35,634 nt of DNA from Candidatus Tayloriibacteriota bacterium (GTDB taxonomy: Bacteria; Patescibacteriota; Minisyncoccia; Phycocordibacterales; SIBU01): positions 1 through 35,634 of the forward strand of contig SIBU01000008.1 in the NCBI GenBank assembly GCA_009695005.1, read 5' to 3'. Position 1 is the first letter of the stretch. Every line of letters begins with the position of its first letter. The notes below the pieces were generated by a model. It was not told the origin of the DNA, searched no databases, and saw only the letters and a program-made list of their open reading frames with translations. The translations under genes and the position numbers were made by a program. Of the stretch, positions 26,980 to 35,564 are shown piece after piece.

Positions 26980-27003
26980 TATCTTGAAGTAATTTAGCAA
27001 ATA

Positions 27004-28014
27004 CTACTTCAAATACTTCTCTTTATTAGACACATGCTCCTCAAAAGTTTTTGCGTAATGCATATCTCCATGAATATCTGACAAATAGAATAAATAAGAT
27101 GATTTTGTTGGCGTAACAGCGGAAAGCAACGAATCCAATCCCGCATTGCCAATCCCAGTAGGAGGTAAACCTTTATATTTATAAGTGTTGTATGGAGAAT
27201 CAAATTTCAAATCATTTAGAGTGAGCTGAAATGTATTTTTACCAATTATGTATTGAAAAGGAGCATCAACCTGAAGTGGCATTCCGATTTCCAACCTTTT
27301 CCATAAAATACCAGAAATTACTTTCCGCGTTTCGGTTGTCCTCGCTTCTGCTTCGAGTATCGAAGCCATAATTACGATATCTTTAAGCGGTTTTTTAAAA
27401 CTTTTTATACTTGTGTCGATTGATGCTACTTTTTGGTCAAAATTCTTCTTAAATATATCAACAACTTCAGGTACTTTGGCATTGGGGGAAAATTGATAAG
27501 TGTCAGGAAAAAGATAGCCCTCCATGGTCTTTGTCATTTCAAGAAATTCATTTGCATTGAAATCAAACAACTGATTTTCTAAAAGAACTGACATTTGTCT
27601 TGAAGTTGAACCTTCCGGAAAAGTTATTTTTACTGGTGTTAAACCAAAAATTCCAGCGCTCAATCTTGATGCTACTTCGAAAACATTGGCTGGTTTTTCA
27701 AAAAAATAATCGCCCGCCATCACACTTCGCTCACCGTGCATAATTATAACGATACCCCTAAAAACAAACGGTGAACTTATAACATGCTGGACATAAAGAG
27801 AATTCGCTATGCCATTAAGCCCCGCATTTCCAATTACGGGAACAATAGTTTTGACCGGAAAGGTTTTCGGTGACTCTACATACATACGATAGAAGGTGAG
27901 GAAAAGAAATAAAAAACTGAAAAAAGCTACGATCCAAAGGACTATCGTGCGTTTTTTGTCGCCGAGTTTGCCCACAAATACAGGTAGAGGTTTATTTGAA
28001 TCCAAAGATGACAT
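27004..28014 (-). CDS. mltG: Endolytic transglycosylase MltG (YceG-like)
   Basis: N-terminal TM; TFPEGSTSRQMSVLL; MEGYLFPDTYQFSPNA; IMASILEAEARTTETRKVISGILWKRLEIGMPLQVDAPFQYIIG; SPYNTYKYKGLPPTGIGNAGLDSLLSAVTP. Confidence 0.93.
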   Translation of the reverse strand: MSSLDSNKPLPVFVGKLGDKKRTIVLWIVAFFSFLFLFLTFYRMYVESPKTFPVKTIVPVIGNAGLNGIANSLYVQHVISSPFVFRGIVIIMHGERSVMAGDYFFEKPANVFEVASRLSAGIFGLTPVKITFPEGSTSRQMSVLLENQLFDFNANEFLEMTKTMEGYLFPDTYQFSPNAKVPEVVDIFKKNFDQKVASIDTSIKSFKKPLKDIVIMASILEAEARTTETRKVISGILWKRLEIGMPLQVDAPFQYIIGKNTFQLTLNDLKFDSPYNTYKYKGLPPTGIGNAGLDSLLSAVTPTKSSYLFYLSDIHGDMHYAKTFEEHVSNKEKYLK

Positions 28015-28022
28015 TGTGGATG

Positions 28023-29408
28023 TTAAATTGGCAAATTGGATGGAGCCTGCGATCGCTTTGATGCAATACGCTCAAGTGATGGCGTAGCCGCAACACTGCC
28101 TGGGAAATGAAATATTGTTGCTAACTCCTCTGTGTTTAGAATAATTGGTACCTGTTCGAAATTCTTAAAAGGAGGTTGAAAAAAAGACCTAAGCTTAAAT
28201 GCTTCCATCATTTCTTTTTCAGCACGTGTTCTTCTAATCCTTCGAAAATCTTGCCAAGGGTAATCATAATCTGTAAACCATCCTAATTTAAAACCATTCA
28301 GATCGTCATTTGAACTGTATTGTCTAAATGAACCGATTAAACCCGTAATTCCAATATTATTAAATGTCTCTTTAGTTGCAATGTAGCATCCTCGAATACA
28401 AGCGTCAAACGGAAATTTCGACACGCTCTTCTCGATTGCAGCAATTGTGTTTTGCTGACCCTTGGTTGGGTTCGGCATTCCGGGAAACTCACTCCCTTCT
28501 TTTTCCATTACTGATTCCTCACGTATTTTTTCTATTTCGTGTCTTGCTTTTTCCTTCCAGTCACCTTTCGCAAAAAGCACACCGTCCTTTAATTTTACTC
28601 CACGATGTGCCTGAATTAAAATTTGGATCCAAACGTTCTCCCCCTTTCGCATCGAACCTAAGTACTCCAAAACCGATGTCATAGGATCAATTTTAAATTC
28701 CTCCTTTGGATCTTCATGCAATCCATAATCCACATAAGTTTTAATGGGGTAAACACTGGCCTTGGAAAATTTAAAATAAGTAGCCCACATTGGAATATTT
28801 ACTGGGTCAGGCTCATGCGGTACCCAACTCATATAATCCTCAGATTCATGAATTTCAACATTAGGATACTGAGCGTAGATTTGAGACTCAATCAAATTTC
28901 TGAATTTTTTAAAAGACCAAATGTAGAACTTAATCTGACCACCTGTCGAAACAATCTCAAACGAAAACCAAGGTCGAACATTTCCATTCCAATACGTTTG
29001 AATATATGTGGCAGAACCGGTTTGGAAAAGCGAAGTAAAAAAAAGCTCCATTGCTAAAGGTGATTTCATCGTTTCCTTTGGGATTCTAACTTCAAGCAGT
29101 ACTGAACCAGCCTTGTTGATATAATCAGTGCGAATGTATCTCATCCAACCACCTATAAACATTGCACCCAGTGCCAGCGGAGCCCATATTGGCGCGGTGA
29201 CATTTAAAATTTTAAATACAAGAGAAAAATTAAAAAATGTGATAACTGGGGTGGTAAAAAAAATGAACGCAGAGAGCATCCCAAAAATACTAAATATGAA
29301 AAGCCAGCGTTGAATTTGCGAGACTTTTTCATTATTACTTTCAAGTAATGTGCCTTGAATAATATTGTAAAAAAGTTCAAGACCACCGTAGAACCAATCC
29401 TTAATCAT
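28023..29408 (-). CDS. Conserved-looking membrane protein (461 aa), possibly related to CPR T4SS/conjugation-associated proteins
   Basis: N-terminal TM pair, then a long soluble region (VLLEVRIPKETMKSPLAMELFFTSLFQTGSATYIQTYWNGNVRPWFSFEIVSTGG...). Family link is recollection only. Confidence 0.6.
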   Translation of the reverse strand: MIKDWFYGGLELFYNIIQGTLLESNNEKVSQIQRWLFIFSIFGMLSAFIFFTTPVITFFNFSLVFKILNVTAPIWAPLALGAMFIGGWMRYIRTDYINKAGSVLLEVRIPKETMKSPLAMELFFTSLFQTGSATYIQTYWNGNVRPWFSFEIVSTGGQIKFYIWSFKKFRNLIESQIYAQYPNVEIHESEDYMSWVPHEPDPVNIPMWATYFKFSKASVYPIKTYVDYGLHEDPKEEFKIDPMTSVLEYLGSMRKGENVWIQILIQAHRGVKLKDGVLFAKGDWKEKARHEIEKIREESVMEKEGSEFPGMPNPTKGQQNTIAAIEKSVSKFPFDACIRGCYIATKETFNNIGITGLIGSFRQYSSNDDLNGFKLGWFTDYDYPWQDFRRIRRTRAEKEMMEAFKLRSFFQPPFKNFEQVPIILNTEELATIFHFPGSVAATPSLERIASKRSQAPSNLPI

Positions 29409-29452
29409 ACGTACTATAATACCGTATACTTTAAAAATTTTCTATAGCAAAA

Positions 29453-29482
29453 AACTCCCAAACAGTGTTTGGAAGTTTTTTA
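29453..29482. terminator. Terminator hairpin (U-tract on both strands)
   Basis: AACTcCCAAACA g TGTTTGGaAGTT TTTT. Confidence 0.65.
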
Positions 29483-29485
29483 TGA

Positions 29486-30517
29486 TTAGGCTATAAGATA
29501 TTGACCTTCTTTGTTTTTCTTGAAAAATCTTGGATTTTGAAGGTTTACTATAATTGTATTCTCCTTAACATATCTTTCTTTTAGTACCTTATCGATTACC
29601 TGCTCTCTGTTAAGCGGACCGTTAGATTCTATAACTTTTCGAATTACATCTTTAACCACACCTGACATGTATCCCCATTCTGCCAAAGCATACAATCCCC
29701 GACCAACAAGAACAAAGCGCTGATCTTTAATTAGTTCATTGTGAGTAGTGGCAACATGTGCCTTTTTACCAAACAGTTTCTCAATTGACTTGGCTACTTC
29801 ACGAAAATGAATTGGACTGCCATGGCGTCTGATAACCAAGAAAGCGTAATCTCGCATTCCTTTTGCTCTGATATTCGGAGATGAAGTTAGACCCCACTCG
29901 CCCAAAGGATTCTTACCAATCATTTTTGAAAGAGCCAACCAGCGCTTAACTACTTCTTTATCCTTTTTATAGTCGTCCGAAATATCCTCTACGTGACTTA
30001 AAAAAGTAGCAATAATGTCCAACTCTGAAACCAAATCCTTATTAGAAAGATTTCTGTATAGTTTTTTAAGAGCATCATGAACCTTCTTGGCCAAATCATC
30101 ACTTACATGCCAATGATGCTTGAAATGCTCATCCTCTTTTTCTCGCTTGAAAGTTCCACCAAGCACTAACAATAAATGCAAGTGATGCTGAATACTTTTA
30201 TCCTTTGAAAAAAAGCTTAGCAAATCCTCCTCAGTAATTATTCCACCTAATTTATGAATTAACGACTCTAATTCTGTCCAGATCGGCTTTTCCTTTGTAT
30301 ATACTTCAGAACGTTTAATACTATGAATGGCGTAATTCTCAATTTGTCTGACACGCTCACGAGTAATACCGTACTTCTTTCCAATGGATTCAAGAGTCAT
30401 CTTGTGAGAATCTTTGTCGAGACCGTAACGACTGTTTATAACGTCGCGAGCTCTTTCTGGAAGGACTGCGAGAAGTTTCTTGCTAACTTGTTTTGGATTG
30501 AAAGTTAAAGTATTCAT
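29486..30517 (-). CDS. Sigma-70 region 4-like protein fused to HARE-type HTH domain(s)
   Basis: VLPERARDVINSRYGLDKDSHKMTLESIGKKYGITRERVRQIENYAIHSIKR (region 4). MRDYAFLVIRRHGSPIHFREVAKSIEKLF..VLVGRGLYALAEWGY (HARE-HTH-like). No region 2 seen. Confidence 0.75.
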   Translation of the reverse strand: MNTLTFNPKQVSKKLLAVLPERARDVINSRYGLDKDSHKMTLESIGKKYGITRERVRQIENYAIHSIKRSEVYTKEKPIWTELESLIHKLGGIITEEDLLSFFSKDKSIQHHLHLLLVLGGTFKREKEDEHFKHHWHVSDDLAKKVHDALKKLYRNLSNKDLVSELDIIATFLSHVEDISDDYKKDKEVVKRWLALSKMIGKNPLGEWGLTSSPNIRAKGMRDYAFLVIRRHGSPIHFREVAKSIEKLFGKKAHVATTHNELIKDQRFVLVGRGLYALAEWGYMSGVVKDVIRKVIESNGPLNREQVIDKVLKERYVKENTIIVNLQNPRFFKKNKEGQYLIA

Positions 30518-30633
30518 GACACATGACCACAATGTGGTTTTTATTAATATTTAGCTTCTAATTTAAATAACTTATTAATTGAGTTTAAGATAAGATGTAC
30601 TGCTTGTCAACTGTGTGATAATTTATGCAGGGA

Positions 30634-33600
30634 TTACAACACAATGTTTACGATTCTTCCTTTGACATAAATAATTTTTTTAATCTCTTTTCCATCCAAC
30701 CATTTTGTAATTTCGGGCAACATAAGAATTTTAGCTTTTGCCTCTTCCTCTGAAATATCTGCTTCAACTGATAACCTTCCACGAACTTTACCATTAATTT
30801 GAATAATCAAATTTTCAAACGCTGATGTCATGATCAATAAATCAAATGACGGCCAAGATTCAAGGTGAATTGATTTTTTATGAGACAACATATGCCACAA
30901 CTCATCTGTAATATGGGGAGTAAAAGGGGCCAACAAGCGAAGGAAAATTTCATAATTTTTTATTGAAACTTCCTCTTCCTTATCCATCTCATTAGCAAGA
31001 ATCATCATTGAGCTTACTGCGGTATTAAATCTCGTAGCTTCTATGTCATCTCCCACTTTCTTAATAGTTTTATGTAAAAGTGTTTCTAATTTTGAATTAG
31101 TAATTTTTGACCTTTTTCTCTTTTGTGATTTGGAATTTACGTTTTGAGTTTTCTCAAAAAGTCTCCAAACCTTTTCGAGAAATCTTCTTGGGCCAATCAT
31201 TGATTCAGTAGACCACGCAATGTGTTGATCAAAAGGTCCCATAAACATTTCGTACAAACGCAAAGTATCTGCTCCAAATTGCTCGATTAGAGTATCAGGA
31301 TTTACTACATTACCCACAGACTTGGACATCTTTGCTCCACCCTCACCAAGAATAAGCCCATGCGAGGTACGCTTGAGATATGGCTCACTTGTTGGAACAA
31401 GTTTTAGATCAAATAGAAATTTATGCCAAAATCTCGAATATAGAAGATGCAGTGTTGTGTGTTCCATTCCGCCGTTGTACCAATCCACCGGAGTCCAATA
31501 CTTCAACGCTTTAGCCGAAGCAAACTCACGTTTATTTTTAGAATCGGCATAACGAAGATAATACCAAGAGGAACCTGCCCAATTTGGCATTGTATCGGTT
31601 TCTCTTTTTGCAGGACCCTTACATTTTGGACATTTTACATTTACCCAATTTTCAATGACTGCCAGTGGAGACTCTCCGGTATCAGTTGGCAGATAATTTT
31701 TAACATTTGGTAATTTTACAGGCAAATCCTTTTCAGGAACTGCTACTGCTCCACACTTTTGACAGTGAATCACAGGTATCGGTTCCCCCCAATAACGCTG
31801 ACGGGAGAAAATCCAGTCACGAAGTTTGAAAGTTGTGATTTTTTTTCCATAACCTTTTTCTTCCATGTATTCCATTATTTTTTTAGTAGCCTCATGAATA
31901 TCTGTCCCATTTAAAAATTCACTGTTTATCATCGTTCCTGTATCTTCCTGAACTTGCTCTTTTTTGGTAATTGGTGATACATCTCCATCTGGACCGACAA
32001 CGACACGAACAATTTCCAACTTCATTTCTTGAGCAAATTCAAAATCGCGCATATCATGTCCCGGCACACCGACTAAGGCTCCAGTACCTACGCCACCCAA
32101 TACAAAATCCGCGACATACATCGGCATCTTTCTATTGTTCAAACTATTCACTGCATACAAACCAGTAAACACTCCTGTTTTCTTCCTCCCTTCCGCTAAT
32201 CGCTCAATATCAGTTCTTTTGTTGACCTGCTCAATATAAACCGAAACTTCCTTTTTGTTCGGAAAATGTTCCAAATTTTCTTTGACAAATGCCCCGTCGG
32301 GAGCCAAAGCAATAAAGGTGGCGCCGAAATTTGTATCTGGTCTTGTTGTAAAAATTGTTACAGTTTTTTTAAAACCATCAATTGGATAAGTAATGTTAAT
32401 TCCGTGAGATTTACCTATCCAATTCTTCTGCTGTATTCTTATTTTTTCTAAATAATCAATTGCGGTCTTATCACCAAGCATTCTCGGTACAAAATGTTTT
32501 TTAAACATCATTGCGATGCGAACATATCGAACATCATCACTTTGATCAGCTTTAAACACACCGGTCTTTGAATCCTTTAGAAGAGCCTCAGTCGGATAAC
32601 CAGGCCAATAACTTTTCGCTTGCACCTTGTCCTGCAAGATATAATTAGCGGGAACTTCTTCTCTAACAAATGTTCCATTCTCGTCTGTATAAGCTATGCC
32701 ATAATGAAAATTAGCCTTAGACTCGCCTCCAACTCCCTTTAGAAAGTTTTTCAAAAAAACTACAACCTCCTCATCTGTGGCTCTTTCACTAGAAGGATTG
32801 GCATGTTTACGAAGATGCACCATAAAGCCTTTATTTTCCGGCCACTTGTCAATCCACAAAATATGGTCAGTGGAAATAGTTGGTATACCTGTTGCTTTGA
32901 AATAGAATTCGGATTTCTTTTTTGCATTCTCAAGAAAATCATCCCCTTCTACAAGCTTACTGTCGTCAACAGGGGGAATATCATCAAAAGTAATAAGGCT
33001 TATACCGACTACACCGGCAAAACAGGCCTTTATCATTTTCACCTTTGCAGAATTACGAGTACCGATAAGTACTCTCTTTGGATCCAAATCCCTATCTAAA
33101 CGATCTGCGTATTTCGTAATCGCAAGCATCCATTGCTCTTTCTCTCTTTTCTCAACGGGAGTTCCACAACGCTCGCAACAACCATCCACTACTTCCTCAT
33201 TAGCCAGACCGGTTTTATCCTTTGGACACCAATTGATAGCCATTTTCTTTTTGTAGGCTAAACCTTTCTCTAAAAATTTAAGAAAAATCCACTGAGTCCA
33301 TTTGTAGTATTCTGGATCAGTTGTATTTATTTCTCTTGACCAATCAAATGAAAAGCCAAGCGCCTTAAGTTGTCGCCTAAAGGTATCAGTATTTTTTTTA
33401 GTCACAATCGCCGGCTGTATACCCGTTTTAATGGCGTAATTCTCTGTAGGAAGCCCGAAAGCATCCCAACCTATAGGATATAGCACTTCGTTGCCTTCCG
33501 CGCGACGCTTACGCGCAATAATGTCCATCGCAGTATTACTTCTTATGTGTCCAACATGCAAACCATCTCCTGATGGGTAAGGAAATTCGATGAGTCCGTA

Positions 33601-33702
33601 AAACTTCTTTTTTTTCGAATTCACCTTGGCTACATTTAGTTTCTTCTTCTCCCAATATGATTGCCACTTTTTTTCAATCCTTTTATGGTCGTAAGATTTC
33701 AT
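30634..33702 (-). CDS. leuS: Leucyl-tRNA synthetase with large insertion
   Basis: FPYPSGDGLHVGHIRSNTAMDIIAR (HIGH), IGWDAFGLPTENYAIKTG, NWIGKSHGINI, TIFTTRPDTNFGATFI, MSKSVGNVVNPD (KMSKS-like), IQINGKVRGRL. Start refined to internal Met at 33702. Confidence 0.97.
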   Translation of the reverse strand: MKSYDHKRIEKKWQSYWEKKKLNVAKVNSKKKKFYGLIEFPYPSGDGLHVGHIRSNTAMDIIARKRRAEGNEVLYPIGWDAFGLPTENYAIKTGIQPAIVTKKNTDTFRRQLKALGFSFDWSREINTTDPEYYKWTQWIFLKFLEKGLAYKKKMAINWCPKDKTGLANEEVVDGCCERCGTPVEKREKEQWMLAITKYADRLDRDLDPKRVLIGTRNSAKVKMIKACFAGVVGISLITFDDIPPVDDSKLVEGDDFLENAKKKSEFYFKATGIPTISTDHILWIDKWPENKGFMVHLRKHANPSSERATDEEVVVFLKNFLKGVGGESKANFHYGIAYTDENGTFVREEVPANYILQDKVQAKSYWPGYPTEALLKDSKTGVFKADQSDDVRYVRIAMMFKKHFVPRMLGDKTAIDYLEKIRIQQKNWIGKSHGINITYPIDGFKKTVTIFTTRPDTNFGATFIALAPDGAFVKENLEHFPNKKEVSVYIEQVNKRTDIERLAEGRKKTGVFTGLYAVNSLNNRKMPMYVADFVLGGVGTGALVGVPGHDMRDFEFAQEMKLEIVRVVVGPDGDVSPITKKEQVQEDTGTMINSEFLNGTDIHEATKKIMEYMEEKGYGKKITTFKLRDWIFSRQRYWGEPIPVIHCQKCGAVAVPEKDLPVKLPNVKNYLPTDTGESPLAVIENWVNVKCPKCKGPAKRETDTMPNWAGSSWYYLRYADSKNKREFASAKALKYWTPVDWYNGGMEHTTLHLLYSRFWHKFLFDLKLVPTSEPYLKRTSHGLILGEGGAKMSKSVGNVVNPDTLIEQFGADTLRLYEMFMGPFDQHIAWSTESMIGPRRFLEKVWRLFEKTQNVNSKSQKRKRSKITNSKLETLLHKTIKKVGDDIEATRFNTAVSSMMILANEMDKEEEVSIKNYEIFLRLLAPFTPHITDELWHMLSHKKSIHLESWPSFDLLIMTSAFENLIIQINGKVRGRLSVEADISEEEAKAKILMLPEITKWLDGKEIKKIIYVKGRIVNIVL
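32455..33082 (-). other. In-frame insertion in LeuRS with Ham1/RdgB-like (ITPase) domain similarity
   Basis: KRVLIGTRNSAKVKMIKACF...KLVEGDDFLENAKKKSEFYFKATGIPTISTDHILWID...FHYGIAYTDENG matches the Ham1 pattern (xVxxATxNxxKVxEl...EeGxTFxENAxxKA......TGxPxxADDSGLxVD...Fxcxla..). Confidence 0.75.
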
Positions 33703-33761
33703 AGAAAGATAATATAACAAACCAGGGATTTATCAAATTTATTGTTTGAACTTACTCAAAT

Positions 33762-33789
33762 AAAAAACACACCTCTCTATTTAGGTGTG
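33762..33789 (-). terminator. Rho-independent terminator (minus)
   Basis: CACACCT(33768-33774)/AGGTGTG(33783-33789) with minus-strand T6. Confidence 0.7.
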
Positions 33790-33995
33790 GTAACGGATGC
33801 ATATGCTATAAACGAGATTGGGTGTGGTACTTTATGATATACCCTCCAAGCTGCGTAAAAGAGAAATATACTGATTATGAAGACTAAGAGTGCAACGAAA
33901 TATCCAACAAAACAGCTCTCGTCAGTACTCGCAAGCACCCTCCATGCGAAAATCAGAGCTGCTATGGCAGCTACCAATAAAATCCAAAATAGCAT
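33777..33995 (-). CDS. Small two-TM membrane protein
   Basis: MLFWILLVAAIAALIFAWRVLAS...CFVGYFVALLVFIISIFLFYAAWRVY. Confidence 0.65.
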   Translation of the reverse strand: MLFWILLVAAIAALIFAWRVLASTDESCFVGYFVALLVFIISIFLFYAAWRVYHKVPHPISFIAYASVTTPK

Positions 33996-34088
33996 TTTCT
34001 CCTTTATGGGTTAAACGAAGAACTAATGTGATTGCGAGAATAATAGGACAAATTTTTCCCAACGTCAAGATAATCAAATTCAAGCTTA

Positions 34089-34168
34089 ATGTCGAGGAAT
34101 TGCCTTGACGGAGAGGTCGTGTGTTGTAATGTTGCATTATGTCGAGGAATTGCCTTAATGAAGAGGCC
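34089..34168. repeat. Repeat cluster A: two hairpin repeats at 50-bp spacing
   Basis: ATGTCGAGGAATTGCCTTGACGGAGAGGTCG...(50 bp)...ATGTCGAGGAATTGCCTTAATGAAGAGGCC. Confidence 0.9.
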
Positions 34169-34233
34169 ATCTCCTGATAGGAAAGGCAACATGATTGTCA
34201 TTTCTTCTCTATTTTCGTGTGATCGAAGGGTTT

Positions 34234-34257
34234 AAAGATTGAAATAATTCAATCTTT
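34234..34257. repeat. 10-bp inverted repeat (operator-like)
   Basis: AAAGATTGAA ataa TTCAATCTTT, overlapping a TTGACA -35-like hexamer at its right end. Confidence 0.7.
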
Positions 34258-34284
34258 GACAATGGAGTGCAATTTATGCAATAT
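34256..34284 (+). promoter_or_regulatory. Candidate sigma70-type promoter
   Basis: TTGACA - 17 nt - CAATAT upstream of the ORF at 34321. Confidence 0.4.
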
Positions 34285-34320
34285 GTATTCGGATAAAAAC
34301 GTCTGCGACCCAAAAAACAT

Positions 34321-34731
34321 ATGGAAGATCATTGTCACCCAAAAAACCCATGCGGATACAAATACCCGCTTCTCGTCCTTCACCTTGATGGAGTACCAGC
34401 TTGGCATGTTGAGATTGACGGACAAATTGGACAGTACCTCAATCTGGAAGACCGGGCTGTAAAAAATCTCAGTGCCGCCTGCTCGGAAAGTGGCCTTTCA
34501 GGTGATGCACTTCAAACGGCTGCAACTCCTCTCTTAAAAAAGATTGCCAGGAAATTACGTGTCCACGAGTTAATCATAAATCGTGTAGGCTGGTACACCG
34601 GAGCGGGTCCAAGTCACATCCTGAGGGATGGAACATTCTTCGCTCGGATGATTGATATTGAAGCGGATACCAAAAAAACAGGGGTACCTTCGTGGATGGA
34701 TGCAGGTCAACCCGTCCACGACGCTGACTAA
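34321..34731 (+). CDS. Hypothetical protein (136 aa)
   Basis: MEDHCHPKNPCGYKYPLLVLHLDGVPAWHVEIDGQIGQYLNLEDRAVKNLSAAC...; promoter-like element upstream, terminator downstream. Confidence 0.6.
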   Translation: MEDHCHPKNPCGYKYPLLVLHLDGVPAWHVEIDGQIGQYLNLEDRAVKNLSAACSESGLSGDALQTAATPLLKKIARKLRVHELIINRVGWYTGAGPSHILRDGTFFARMIDIEADTKKTGVPSWMDAGQPVHDAD

Positions 34732-34758
34732 TCTAACTGAAATACCTCTAAATGTACA

Positions 34759-34788
34759 AACGGCAACCTTTCGGACGCCGTTTTTTCT
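34759..34788 (+). terminator. Rho-independent terminator
   Basis: AACGGC(34759-34764)...GCCGTT(34777-34782) TTTT. Confidence 0.7.
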
Positions 34789-34822
34789 ATACTAAATACT
34801 TTTATTTACAATTAACAGAGTT

Positions 34823-34902
34823 ATGTCGAGGAATTGCCTTGACGAAGAAGCCATGTGTTCTAATGTTGCTTCATGTCAAGGAATTGCCTTGACGGAGACT
34901 AG
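34823..34902. repeat. Repeat cluster B: two hairpin repeats at 50-bp spacing
   Basis: ATGTCGAGGAATTGCCTTGACGAAGAAGCCATGTGTTCTAATGTTGCTTC ATGTCAAGGAATTGCCTTGACGGAGA, similar to cluster A at offset 734. Confidence 0.9.
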
Positions 34903-35088
34903 TAGTCTCTTACTATATGAAAAAGTTGATGCTTGAGTTAATAGCTTTAGGATATATGTTGGAAATCCAGGGGCGGGCATAACCCAACAGTCTGATCAGT
35001 GATTGATTTTCATAATATGACTTAATTGAACCGGGTAAAACAATACTACAAGTAATATAATTCAAATATGAGATAAGGGGTGAATAAC

Positions 35089-35117
35089 TTGACAAGTAAG
35101 GCAATTTTTGTTACTTT
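35089..35117 (+). promoter_or_regulatory. Candidate promoter
   Basis: TTGACA - 17 nt - TACTTT upstream of the ORF at 35154. Confidence 0.35.
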
Positions 35118-35153
35118 AGTTGTGGAAACACAAGGCCTCCAAATTAATTATAT

Positions 35154-35495
35154 ATGAATGGACAAGTAACAGCCGGTCAAGTGACGATTGTCGGTCAACC
35201 TGTGGATTACAGAATATATCCGAAAAGCCCTAGGGCACTTCCGGTCCAGATAATGCGAATGTGTAGAAATGAAGAGAGGCACGGCTTCTCTCCAAAAGAT
35301 GTTCGCATGGTTTGGGCTGAGGACCTAAGGTCTCTCACACTAGAAAACAGGGAAGTTTGCATCTCCGGAGGGTGTACAACTAAACTTCCGTCGATTTCAT
35401 TCTCGATTGCCGATGTAGAGCGGATTTCTTTTTCGCTAGGCGAATTTGTCGAAAGGGAGGGTTTTAAGCCTCCCAAATCAATCGCTTTTCGATAG
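35154..35495 (+). CDS. Hypothetical protein (113 aa)
   Basis: MNGQVTAGQVTIVGQPVDYRIYPKSPRALPVQIMRMCRNEERHGF...; terminator downstream. Confidence 0.6.
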   Translation: MNGQVTAGQVTIVGQPVDYRIYPKSPRALPVQIMRMCRNEERHGFSPKDVRMVWAEDLRSLTLENREVCISGGCTTKLPSISFSIADVERISFSLGEFVEREGFKPPKSIAFR

Positions 35496-35508
35496 ATTAC
35501 CTCTTACT

Positions 35509-35545
35509 ACCATTTTCCACTTTGCCGTGGAGAATGGTTTTTTTA
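35509..35545 (+). terminator. Rho-independent terminator
   Basis: ACCATTTTCCAC tttgcc GTGGAGAATGGT TTTTTT. Confidence 0.8.
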
Positions 35546-35564
35546 TGTCAGATCTTGGTTCCGT

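Noticed and set aside
34089-34237. Small ORF MSRNCLDGEVVCCNVALCRGIALMKR..., with a parallel MSRNCLDEEAMCSNVASCQGIAL... at 34823
   Set aside because: Looks like a Cys-containing peptide family, but the 50-bp repeat period is not a multiple of 3 and substitutions favour second codon positions, so a non-coding repeat is more likely.
34089-34902. CRISPR array or integron attC sites
   Set aside because: Only four repeats in two pairs, with near-identical sequence between repeats rather than unique spacers. No GTTRRRY/RYYYAAC attC core, no cas or integrase gene in the window.
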